A DNA stretch of 64,000 bases, from assembly GCF_000428945.1 (NCBI RefSeq), contig NZ_AUAX01000029.1:58008-122007 (forward strand). The letters are read 5' to 3'. The position numbers were made by a program, and so were the translations under genes. The notes under the pieces were generated by a model, which made no database searches, was not told where the DNA came from, and worked only from the letters and a program-made list of their open reading frames with translations. Source of the stretch: Hamadaea tsunoensis DSM 44101 (lineage in GTDB: Bacteria; Actinomycetota; Actinomycetes; Mycobacteriales; Micromonosporaceae). Positions 9,006 to 16,507 of the stretch are shown here, one piece after another; within the stretch, counting starts at the first letter, position 1; the number at the start of each line of letters is the position of its first letter.

Positions 9006-9659
9006 TCAGATCCGGTAGCCGGCGCGGGCGACGGTCTCGATCAGTGCGGGCTCGCCGAGTCTGGCGCGCAGCCGGTTGATGGTCGCCTTGACGGTGGTGG
9101 TGAACGGGTCGGCGGCTTCGTCCCAGACCCGGTCGAGGAGTTCCTCGGCGGAGATCACCCGGCCCCGGCCGGCGAGGAGGTATTCGAGGACGGCGAACTC
9201 CTTCGGGCTCAGCGTCAGCCGCTCGCCGGCCCGGGTGGCCGTCCGCTGCGCGGGATCCAACCGCAGATCCCCGTGCACGAGGACCGGCGGGACCGCCAGG
9301 CGGGTACGCCGTGCGACCGCGCGGATCCGGGCGACGAGTTCGGCGTACGCGAAGGGTTTGGGCAGGTAGTCGTCGGCGCCCAGGCCGAGGCCTTCGACCC
9401 GGTCGGCGACGGTGCCCGACGCGGTGAGCATCAGGACGCGGGCGGGGGCCTCGGCGGCGACGAGGGTGCGGCAGACGTCGTCGCCGTGCACGCCGGGCAG
9501 GTCCCGGTCGAGGACGACGACGTCGTAGTCGACGACGCCGGTGCGTTCGAGGGCGGCGCCACCGTCGTACGCGACGTCGACGGCCATGCCCTCGCGGCGC
9601 AGCACCCGGGCGACCGAGTCCGCCAGCTCGGTCTGGTCCTCGACCACCAGCACTCTCAT
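9006..9659 (-). CDS. OmpR/PhoB-family response regulator
   Basis: A 217-residue regulator. The receiver domain has acidic pocket ED at 7-8, phosphoacceptor Asp51 and the LPKPF lysine; the C-terminal winged helix carries LSPKEFAVLEYLL and the TVKATINRLRARLG recognition region. It is the first gene of the unit with the histidine kinase. Direct GTCACAG repeats upstream (9683-9700) are a plausible autoregulatory binding site. Confidence 0.95.
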   Translation of the reverse strand: MRVLVVEDQTELADSVARVLRREGMAVDVAYDGGAALERTGVVDYDVVVLDRDLPGVHGDDVCRTLVAAEAPARVLMLTASGTVADRVEGLGLGADDYLPKPFAYAELVARIRAVARRTRLAVPPVLVHGDLRLDPAQRTATRAGERLTLSPKEFAVLEYLLAGRGRVISAEELLDRVWDEAADPFTTTVKATINRLRARLGEPALIETVARAGYRI

Positions 9660-9682
9660 CGTCCGAGGTTAACCGGCCCGCC

Positions 9683-9721
9683 GTCACAGCCCGGTCACAG
9701 CCGGGCGGACCTTCCTGTGAC
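9683..9721. promoter_or_regulatory. Candidate response-regulator operator (GTCACAG repeats)
   Basis: GTCACAG occurs at 9683-9689 and 9694-9700, exactly 11 bases apart in the same orientation, and its inverse CTGTGAC lies at 9715-9721. Two half-sites one helical turn apart is the usual layout for OmpR-type regulators. The site is between the two-component genes and the divergent ABC exporter. Function is inferred. Confidence 0.45.
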
Positions 9722-9797
9722 CGTCCGCCCGCTAGAACTGGCCCGGCAACCAACGGCACGGCAACGAGAGGCAAGCCACTGCACAGGCAGGCGCCAA

Positions 9798-9829
9798 ATC
9801 AGGCAAGTACCAGATCAGGCAAGCACCAG
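9798..9829 (+). repeat. Tandem 16-bp repeat in the exporter leader
   Basis: ATCAGGCAAGTACCAG at 9798-9813 is followed directly by ATCAGGCAAGCACCAG at 9814-9829 (one mismatch). Two more degenerate units (AGGCAAGCCACTGC and ACAGGCAGGCGCCAA) precede them. The array ends 16 bases before the ABC ATPase start and just before its ribosome-binding site. It may be a regulator site or a leader element; no function is known to me. Confidence 0.6.
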
Positions 9830-9845
9830 ACTTGGAGGGGACGAC

Positions 9846-10691
9846 ATGACGCCGGTCATTGAGACGGCGGGACTGACCAAGCGCTACCGGCACACGACGG
9901 CGCTGGCCGACTGTTCGGTACGCGTACCGGCCGGGCGGATCGTGGGGCTGGTCGGGCCGAACGGGGCGGGCAAGACGACGCTGCTCGGGCTGACCTGCGG
10001 GCTGATCGCGCCGACGGCCGGGACGATCTCCGTTCTCGGGGACCGCCCGGCGGCCGGGGCGGCCCAGCTGGCCCGGGTCGGCTTCGTGGCCCAGGACGCC
10101 CCCGCGTACGCGACGCTGTCGGTCGCCGACCATCTGCGGCTCGGGGCCCGGTTGAACCCGCGCTGGGACATGCCGCTGGCCGAGGGGCGCGTCCGGCGGC
10201 TCGGCCTGGACCCGGCGCAGAAGGCCGGGCGGCTGTCGGGCGGCCAGCGGGCCCAGCTCGCGCTGACGGTCGCCGCCGCGAAACGGGCCGAGCTGCTCAT
10301 CCTCGACGAGCCGGTCGCGGCACTGGATCCATTGGCCCGCAACGCTTTCCTGCGCGACCTGGGGGAGTTCGCGGCGGAGCTGGGGGTCACCGTCGTGCTG
10401 TCCTCGCACCTGCTCGGCGACGTCGAGCGGGTCTGCGACCACCTCATCGTGCTCGCCGCCGGACGGGTACAGCTCGCCGGCGACGTCGCCGACCTGCTCG
10501 CGGTCCACTACCGGCTGACCGGCGACCCCGCCGGCCTGCCCGCGGTCGCCGAGGTCGTCCACGCCGAGACCACCGGACGCGACCGGACCGCGATCGTCCG
10601 CTCACCAGAGCCCGTCCCCGGCGCCGAGCGCGCGTCGCTGGAGGACGTCGGGCTCGCGTACATGACCCGGGCACTGGAGGGACACCGATGA
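9846..10691 (+). CDS. ABC transporter ATP-binding protein
   Basis: A 281-residue ATPase. Walker A GPNGAGKTT is at 37-45, the signature is LSGGQRAQLAL, Walker B is LLILDEP, and the H-loop lies in LSSHLLGDVERVC. Start ATG 9846 has the ribosome-binding site GGAGGGG. It overlaps the permease start as ATGA. It is of the DRI/CcmA-like type usually paired with one membrane protein for drug or peptide export or immunity. Confidence 0.95.
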   Translation: MTPVIETAGLTKRYRHTTALADCSVRVPAGRIVGLVGPNGAGKTTLLGLTCGLIAPTAGTISVLGDRPAAGAAQLARVGFVAQDAPAYATLSVADHLRLGARLNPRWDMPLAEGRVRRLGLDPAQKAGRLSGGQRAQLALTVAAAKRAELLILDEPVAALDPLARNAFLRDLGEFAAELGVTVVLSSHLLGDVERVCDHLIVLAAGRVQLAGDVADLLAVHYRLTGDPAGLPAVAEVVHAETTGRDRTAIVRSPEPVPGAERASLEDVGLAYMTRALEGHR

Positions 10692-11680
10692 TCTGGCTCA
10701 CCTGGCGGCAGTTTCGCACCCAGTCCCTGGTCGCGCTGGGGTCGCTCGCCGCGCTGGCCGGCTACCTCGTGCTCCTCGCCCTGCAGTCCAGGCACGCGTA
10801 CGCGACGGACATCGTGAACTGCGTACCGGCGGAGTGCGCGAGTGCCCGGCGGGCGTTCGCCGAATCGTTCGGCGGCCAGTTCACCGTTCTCGGCGGGCTG
10901 CTGGTGGTCGTGCCGGGGCTCATCGGGATCTTCTGGGGCGCCCCGCTCATCGCCCGGGAACTGGAGGAGAAGACCGACCGGCTCGTCTGGAACCAGAGCG
11001 TTCCGCGTACGCGCTGGCTCGCCGTGAAACTCGGCCTCCTCACGGTGGCCGCCGCGGCCGTCGCCGGGGTGTTCAGCCTCCTGCTGACCTGGAGCGCCAG
11101 CCGGTACGACCTGGTGATGGGCGAGCGGTTCGGCGTGCTCAACTTCGCCGCCCGCAACCTCGTCCCGGCCGGGTACGCGGCGTTCGCCTTCGTCCTCGGC
11201 GCGGTCGCGGGGCTGCTGGTGCGGCGTACGCTGCCGGCCATGGCGATCACCCTCGCGGTGTTCGCCGCGGCCCAGATCCTGATGCCGTCCCTGGTACGCG
11301 CCCATCTGATGCCCCCGGTGTCGGCGACGGTGACGTTCACCGAGGACACGATGGCGCGCTCCGATCTGATGGGCGTGAGCGACACCCGGGCGTGGATCGA
11401 CGGGTACACGATGCCGGGCGCCTGGTCGCTGTCGTCCCGCAGCCAGATCTTCAACGCCGACGGCAGCGCCTTCACCGCGCAGCAGGCGCATCAGTGCGAC
11501 GGGAACGGTCCGCAGGAGACCATGGCCTGCACCGCCCGGTTGAACCTGCACTTCGGCTACACGTACCAGCCCGCCGACCGGTACTGGCGGTTCCAGTGGA
11601 TCGAGCTGGCGCTGTTCGGCGGGCTGACCGTGCTGCTGGCCGGGGTCGGGTTCTGGGCGATCCGCCGCTACTCCGGCTGA
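10688..11680 (+). CDS. ABC transporter permease
   Basis: A 330-residue membrane protein, N-terminal MIWLTWRQFRTQ and about six hydrophobic segments, with a large extracytoplasmic loop between the fifth and sixth that contains two Cys (HQCDGNG, MACTA). It overlaps the ATPase stop by four bases and so forms a half-size exporter with it. The WLTWRQ start is typical of the actinobacterial permeases found with two-component systems. Its end overlaps the convergent DMT gene by 13 bases. Confidence 0.88.
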   Translation: MIWLTWRQFRTQSLVALGSLAALAGYLVLLALQSRHAYATDIVNCVPAECASARRAFAESFGGQFTVLGGLLVVVPGLIGIFWGAPLIARELEEKTDRLVWNQSVPRTRWLAVKLGLLTVAAAAVAGVFSLLLTWSASRYDLVMGERFGVLNFAARNLVPAGYAAFAFVLGAVAGLLVRRTLPAMAITLAVFAAAQILMPSLVRAHLMPPVSATVTFTEDTMARSDLMGVSDTRAWIDGYTMPGAWSLSSRSQIFNADGSAFTAQQAHQCDGNGPQETMACTARLNLHFGYTYQPADRYWRFQWIELALFGGLTVLLAGVGFWAIRRYSG

Positions 11681-12609
11681 GGCGGGCGGATCGGGGCCGG
11701 CGTCGCGCGTACACCTGAGGCTGTTCGCTGCAGGACCACGACGCAGACGAGGACGATCATGGCCGTCACCACCGCCGCGGGGGTGACGGCCTCGCCCAGC
11801 AGCAGCGCCGACCAGCAGAGGGTGATCAGCGGCTGGGCGAGCTGGATCTGGCCGACCCGCGCGACGCCGCCGCGGGCGAGGCCGCCGTACCAGGCGAAGA
11901 AGCCCAGGAACATCGACACCCCGCTCACGTACGCGAACGCCGCCCACCCGCCGCCGCCGGTGTGCGGCGGGTGGGCGAGCGCGGAGGCGACCGTGATCGG
12001 CAGGCTGACCGGCAGCGCGACGATCAACGCCCAGCAGATGGTGCGTGCGCCGCCGAGGTCGCGGGCGAGCGCGCCGCCCTCGGCGTAGCCGAGTCCACAC
12101 AGGACGTTCGCCGCGAGCAGGAACAGGTCGGCGCGGGTGAGTGACCCGCGGACGCTGCCCAGCAGGATCAGGAACGTCAGGACGGCCGCGACTCCGGTGA
12201 GGCTGGCCAGCCAGAACGGCCAGCGGGGGCGTTCGCCGGCGCGCAGCACCGCGAAGATCGCGGTGGAGGCCGGCAGCACGGTGACGACGACCGCGCCGTG
12301 CGCGGCGGTCTGCGTGGTCAACGCGAGCGACGTGAACAGCGGGAACCCGACCACCACACCGACCGCCACGATCGCGAGCCGCCACACCTGCGTACGCGTC
12401 GGCCGCTGGGCCCGCACGGCGAGCAGGTAGGCCGCGGCGAGGCCGGCCGCGACGACGGCCCGGCCGAACGCGACGAACCACGGGTCGAGATCGCGTACGG
12501 CGACCCTGGTCATCGGCAGGCTCATGCTGAAGGCGAGCACGCCCAGCAGGCCGAGGAGCAGGCCCGCCGTTATCGCCGGCGGCGCGGTAACGTTACTCTT
12601 GGCTCTCAT
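11668..12609 (-). CDS. DMT superfamily (EamA) exporter
   Basis: A 313-residue protein of ten predicted hydrophobic helices in two EamA halves (first half near MTRVAVRDLDPWFVAFGRA, second near QIQLAQPLITLCWSALLLGE). Such proteins export amino acids, purines or metabolites across the plasma membrane. Its ATG lies on top of the divergent MocR start (CAT at 12607-12609). A TACCGT -10-like box, read on the minus strand from 12620, sits five bases before the ATG, consistent with a leaderless mRNA. Confidence 0.9.
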   Translation of the reverse strand: MRAKSNVTAPPAITAGLLLGLLGVLAFSMSLPMTRVAVRDLDPWFVAFGRAVVAAGLAAAYLLAVRAQRPTRTQVWRLAIVAVGVVVGFPLFTSLALTTQTAAHGAVVVTVLPASTAIFAVLRAGERPRWPFWLASLTGVAAVLTFLILLGSVRGSLTRADLFLLAANVLCGLGYAEGGALARDLGGARTICWALIVALPVSLPITVASALAHPPHTGGGGWAAFAYVSGVSMFLGFFAWYGGLARGGVARVGQIQLAQPLITLCWSALLLGEAVTPAAVVTAMIVLVCVVVLQRTASGVRATPAPIRPPQPE

Positions 12610-12623
12610 GAATGACGGTAACG
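12586..12623. promoter_or_regulatory. Overlapping divergent leaderless promoters with GGTAACG sites
   Basis: GGTAACG occurs at 12586-12592 and 12617-12623, 31 bases apart in the same orientation; the first lies in the perfect palindrome GTAACGTTAC (12587-12596). The plus strand has TACTCT at 12594-12599 before the MocR ATG (12608), and the minus strand has TACCGT (12620-12615) before the DMT ATG (12609). The two start codons share two bases. The repeats overlap both -10 boxes, so they are likely MocR operators (inference). Confidence 0.55.
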
Positions 12624-14035
12624 CACGGGACCGCGTTATCCAAGATCTCCGTACGCGGGTGGCCGGGTCCGGCGTCGGCGCGCGCCTGCCGTCGGTGCGG
12701 GAGCTGACCGCCCGGCATCAGGCGTCACCGGTCACCGTGGCCGCGGCGATCCGGCAACTGGTGGCCGAAGGCCTGGTGGAGGCACGCCCGGGCCAGGGAA
12801 CCTTCGTCTCCGGTGCCCCAAGCCCCGGCCGGTCGGGTACGCCGGAGTTCTCGTGGCAGACCGTCGCGCTGGGGGAGCGGCGGGCGGGCGAGGACGAACT
12901 GCGCGCGTTGCTCGCGTTACCGCCCGCCGGAGCGATCCCGCTCTCCGGCGGCTACCTGGACGTCGAGCTGCAACCGACCGCCGCGCTGGGCGCCGCGCTC
13001 GCCCGGGCCGCGCGGCAGCCCGCCTCCTGGGCCCGCGGTCCGGTCGAAGGGCGGCCCGACCTGCGCGCCTGGTTCGCGCGCTCCACCGGCTCCGCCGCCG
13101 CTTCCGGGGGCGCGGGCGGCCTGCGGGAGGACGACATGCTCCTGTGCGCGGGCGGCCAGGCAGCGCTGTCCACCGTGGTGCGGGCGCTCACGTCCCCCGG
13201 TGACACGCTGCTCGTCGAATCGCCCACGTATCTCGGGATCCTCGCCCTCGCCCGCTCCGCCGGGCTGCGGGTCGTCCCGGTGCCGGCCGACGCGGACGGC
13301 GTACGGCCCGATCAGCTGGAGGCCGCCCTCGCGTACACGGGGGCGCGGCTCTTCTACTGCCAACCGTTGTACGCCAACCCTTCCGGGGCCACCCTCGCGC
13401 CCGGCCGCCGGGCCTCGGTCCTCGCAGCGGTACGCGCGGCCGGCGCCTTCCTCATCGAGGACGACTACGCCCGCGACCTGACGATCGACGGGGAGGCTCC
13501 GCCACCGCTGGCCGCCGACGACCCGGACGGGCACGTCATCCACATCCGGTCACTGACGAAATCGGCGGCGCCGGGGCTGCGTATCGCCGCTCTGGGCGCG
13601 CGCGGCCCGGCCGGTGCCCGGCTGCGGTCGGCCCGGCTGGTCGACGACTTCTTCGTGGCCGGGCCGCTGCAGCAGGCGACCCTCGAACTGGTCACCTCGC
13701 CGGGCTGGGACCGGCACCGCCGGGCGTTGCGGGCGGCTCTGCGTACGCGCCGGGACGCGCTGGCGTCGGCGCTGGCCCGCCACCTTCCCGACCTCGTCCC
13801 CTCGGTGTTGCCCCGGGGCGGACTGCACCTCTGGGTACGCCTTCCCGACGGCACCGACGACATCGGACTCTCGGCCGCCGCGGCAGCGGAAGGAGTGATC
13901 GTCTTCCCCGGCAGGCCGTGGTATCCCGCCGAACCGCAAGCGCCCCATCTCCGCCTCACGTACGCGGCCGCGGCCCCGGACCTCATCGAGGAAGGAGTAC
14001 GGCGGTTGGCCCGCGCCATGGCGAAGACGTCATGA
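12608..14035 (+). CDS. MocR/PdxR-type regulator (GntR helix-turn-helix plus aminotransferase fold)
   Basis: A 475-residue fusion. The N-terminal ~75 residues are a GntR winged helix (LPSVRELTARHQASPVTVAAAI, GQGTFV). The rest is a fold-type I aminotransferase domain with the PLP-lysine segment SLTKSAAPGLRI. Such regulators sense PLP or amino compounds and often control a divergent transporter, here the EamA exporter. ATG 12608 is chosen because GntR sequence begins at once and a -10-like TACTCT is correctly placed; longer frames would run into the divergent gene. Confidence 0.92.
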   Translation: MNDGNARDRVIQDLRTRVAGSGVGARLPSVRELTARHQASPVTVAAAIRQLVAEGLVEARPGQGTFVSGAPSPGRSGTPEFSWQTVALGERRAGEDELRALLALPPAGAIPLSGGYLDVELQPTAALGAALARAARQPASWARGPVEGRPDLRAWFARSTGSAAASGGAGGLREDDMLLCAGGQAALSTVVRALTSPGDTLLVESPTYLGILALARSAGLRVVPVPADADGVRPDQLEAALAYTGARLFYCQPLYANPSGATLAPGRRASVLAAVRAAGAFLIEDDYARDLTIDGEAPPPLAADDPDGHVIHIRSLTKSAAPGLRIAALGARGPAGARLRSARLVDDFFVAGPLQQATLELVTSPGWDRHRRALRAALRTRRDALASALARHLPDLVPSVLPRGGLHLWVRLPDGTDDIGLSAAAAAEGVIVFPGRPWYPAEPQAPHLRLTYAAAAPDLIEEGVRRLARAMAKTS

Positions 14036-14189
14036 TCAAGGCCCGCCCGGCGACGGTGAAGGATGCGTCGCCCCACTCACCTGGCAGTGGAGGCTCCGGA
14101 GCGAAGCGGAGAAGCCGGAACGGTCTCCCGCGCGAGGAGCGGAGGTGAGATCGACGAACCCGGGACATGATCTTGATCTTGATCGATTT

Positions 14190-14570
14190 TCACTGCCCGA
14201 ATTGGCCAGGGTCGAGGTCGGCGGCGAGTTCGGCCGGCGCTCTCATCCGCCAGGCGTCGACGACGAGTTCGGCCAGCCGCTCCTCGCTGAGCCGTTCCAG
14301 CCGGGCCAGGACGAGCGGCAGCCCGTCGTAGGACTCGGTGGTGAAGAACAGTTCCGGCTCGCCGAGCAGCAGCGCCTGCTTCTCGGCCTCGTCCCCGACG
14401 TAGAGGACGGCGATGTCGGTGCGGATGACCCGCGGCTTGCCCGGATGCCGTTCGGGATACGACCAGACGAACCCCTTGTCGCCGACCCGGAAGTCGAAGC
14501 CCTCGCTGTCGATCTCGACGACGTGGGGCAGGGCGAGGGCCAGGCGGCGGACGTCGTCGGCGTCAGCCAT
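14190..14570 (-). CDS. MmcQ/YjbR-family protein
   Basis: A 126-residue protein with the YjbR/MmcQ (CyaY-like fold) layout: RRLALALPHVVE near the start, DFRVGDKGFVWSYPE, and SYDGLPLVLARL near the end. The family is widespread and poorly characterised; some members are described as DNA-binding. It stands alone, tail to tail with the MocR gene across a 154-base gap in which I see no clear gene. Confidence 0.8.
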   Translation of the reverse strand: MADADDVRRLALALPHVVEIDSEGFDFRVGDKGFVWSYPERHPGKPRVIRTDIAVLYVGDEAEKQALLLGEPELFFTTESYDGLPLVLARLERLSEERLAELVVDAWRMRAPAELAADLDPGQFGQ

Positions 14571-14726
14571 GGCGGCCTCGTCGGTGGGTCGGCGGATTTC
14601 GCACGCCGTCCAGGGTACGGGCTGACGCCCTGCCTGCGCGGCAGCAGGCGGCAGGCGAACTCAGACGCCGCGACGCCCGCCGGCCGGTACCGCCGGAGCG
14701 TACCGATCGGCGGCCGCCGCACCTCT

Positions 14727-15164
14727 TCACCCCCGGGCCGACAGCAGGTCGCCGAGCCGCTGGAACATGTCCGGGACCTGCTTGCCCAGCTGCGCCTTGA
14801 CGAGGTGCTCGGCGAGCTTGGGCACCCCGTCGAGTTCCAGCCGGAACGTCAGCCGGCTGCCGTGGGCGCCGTCCGGGCCGACCGCGTACGCCTGGGTGAC
14901 GGCGGGCTGCGCGCCGGGGTCGGTCCGCAGGGTGATCCGCTCGCCGGGCGCGTAGTCGGTGACGGTGAGGGCGACCTCGGTACGCCGGCCCATCACCTTG
15001 CGGGTCTGGATCAGCCGGGTGCCGATGCCGACCGGCGCGGTGTCCAGGCCGGACACTTCGAGGACGTCCTTCTGCCAGGCGGGATAGCCGGCCAGGTCGG
15101 TGAGGGCGGCCACGACCGTCTCCGGATCGCTGAGGTACGTGGTGTCGTGCTCGACGACGATCAT
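14727..15164 (-). CDS. SRPBCC (START-like) domain protein
   Basis: A 145-residue protein with the polyketide-cyclase/dehydrase or CoxG-like build: N-terminal strand VVEHDTTYLSDPETVVAALTD, central GRRTEVALTVTDYAPGERI, and C-terminal long helix LAEHLVKAQLGKQVPDMF. Such folds bind hydrophobic ligands. It follows the M24-type gene by ten bases and is probably co-transcribed with it. Confidence 0.75.
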   Translation of the reverse strand: MIVVEHDTTYLSDPETVVAALTDLAGYPAWQKDVLEVSGLDTAPVGIGTRLIQTRKVMGRRTEVALTVTDYAPGERITLRTDPGAQPAVTQAYAVGPDGAHGSRLTFRLELDGVPKLAEHLVKAQLGKQVPDMFQRLGDLLSARG

Positions 15165-15174
15165 GTGCGGGCTC

Positions 15175-16428
15175 CTACCTGGTGGCGTACAGGAGTTGGG
15201 CGGTGAGGGGGTTGAGCTCGACGGGCGCGTCGTCGCCGATGACGACGGTGCCGCCGAGGTTCGCGAGCCGGCCGTTGACGACGGCGTTGGGTTCGAACGC
15301 GAAGGTCATGCCGGGGGCGAGCGGGAGTTCGCCGCCCATGGTGGGGACGTCGAACAGGCGGCCGTAGGCGCGGGCCTCGGGCATGCGGCGCAGGCCGGAG
15401 CCGAAGCCGCAGACGGGCCCCATCGGGTTGAGCGAGTGGATCAGCGGGTGGACGTTCCACGCGCCGGCGTCGCGCAGCGGTGCCTGCATCGCCTCGACGA
15501 TGTCGCCGAACGTGTTGCCGGGCCGGGCGACGGCGAGTCCGGCGTCGTAGCCGGCCCGGGCGATCTCGGCGGCGGCCTTGATGTCGGGGTGGGGTTCGCC
15601 GACGGCGATCGCGACCTGGTGCTGGGTCTCCTTCATCCCGAACCGGCAGAACACCTCGGCCATGATCACGTCGCCGTCGGCGAGGACGCGCGGGGCCTGC
15701 GGGCGGTAGGACCAGACGGGCGGGCCCCAGGAGATGAAGCCGGGGCCGGTCGACAGCAGCATGCCCGGCGCCGCGACGCCGAGGCGGAACGCGGCCGCCA
15801 TCCCGGCTGCGTAGACGTCGGCTTCGCTGACGCCCGGCCCGGCGGCGGCGCGCATCGCCTCGGCCATCGCGTCGCCGGCCGCGGCCGAGTACCGGATCAC
15901 CGCGAGTTCCTCGTCGGACTGGCAGACGGTGGCGAACAGGTAGCCCAGGCCGACCGGTACGAAGGTGGCCTCCGGCAGCTCGGCGAGCACCTCCGTCCAC
16001 ATGCGATAGGGCAGGATCGGGTTGATGTGGAACGGGGGGTAGGGGTCGAGGCCGAGGACGCCGACGGAGGCCGCCTCCAGCCGGTGCTCCCGCAGCACCT
16101 CGACGAGGCCGGCGGCGTTCTTCGCGACCCGGATGCGGTCCGGGGCGATCCACAGGTCGTCGCCGCGCCGGGCGGCCTCGATGTGGTCGGTGATCGGCAG
16201 GTTCGACCAGGTGAGCTGGATCGGGTCGGCGTCCCGGCAGAAGACGACGATGGAGCCGGGGCGGTCGTTGGTGAAGTACGCGTCGGGCGCGAACGGGGCG
16301 AGGTCGGCGCATTCGTGCTCGCCGTAGGCGATGAGCGCGTCGAGCCCTTCGGCGGCCATGATGTCGCGGGCCAGGGTCCAGCGGCGGTCCCGCTCGGCCA
16401 GGCTGTACCGGGGTACGGAACTGATCAT
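15175..16428 (-). CDS. M24-fold protein (aminopeptidase P/creatinase-like) with degenerate metal site
   Basis: A 417-residue protein with a creatinase-type N-terminal domain (residues 1-150) and a pita-bread C-terminal domain. The usual five metal ligands D-D-H-E-E are not all kept: the first Asp position reads MAEVF, the second falls in KETQHQ, and the last Glu region reads LGGTVVIGDD; His in LIHSLNP and Glu in FAFEPN remain. This fits a metal-free creatinase-like hydrolase or an altered enzyme rather than a classic dimetal peptidase. It heads a two-gene unit with the SRPBCC gene. Confidence 0.75.
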   Translation of the reverse strand: MISSVPRYSLAERDRRWTLARDIMAAEGLDALIAYGEHECADLAPFAPDAYFTNDRPGSIVVFCRDADPIQLTWSNLPITDHIEAARRGDDLWIAPDRIRVAKNAAGLVEVLREHRLEAASVGVLGLDPYPPFHINPILPYRMWTEVLAELPEATFVPVGLGYLFATVCQSDEELAVIRYSAAAGDAMAEAMRAAAGPGVSEADVYAAGMAAAFRLGVAAPGMLLSTGPGFISWGPPVWSYRPQAPRVLADGDVIMAEVFCRFGMKETQHQVAIAVGEPHPDIKAAAEIARAGYDAGLAVARPGNTFGDIVEAMQAPLRDAGAWNVHPLIHSLNPMGPVCGFGSGLRRMPEARAYGRLFDVPTMGGELPLAPGMTFAFEPNAVVNGRLANLGGTVVIGDDAPVELNPLTAQLLYATR

Positions 16429-16507
16429 GTGGTCGACGGTAGGGATCGGCGGCCTGCCGGCGCGTCTGTCGCGTGACGGTACGCCGGTCGCGCGGGACGG
16501 GCCGCGC

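Noticed and set aside
14036..14189. Terminator between the MocR and MmcQ genes
   Set aside because: No clean stem of useful length; only short GATCTT repeats are visible.
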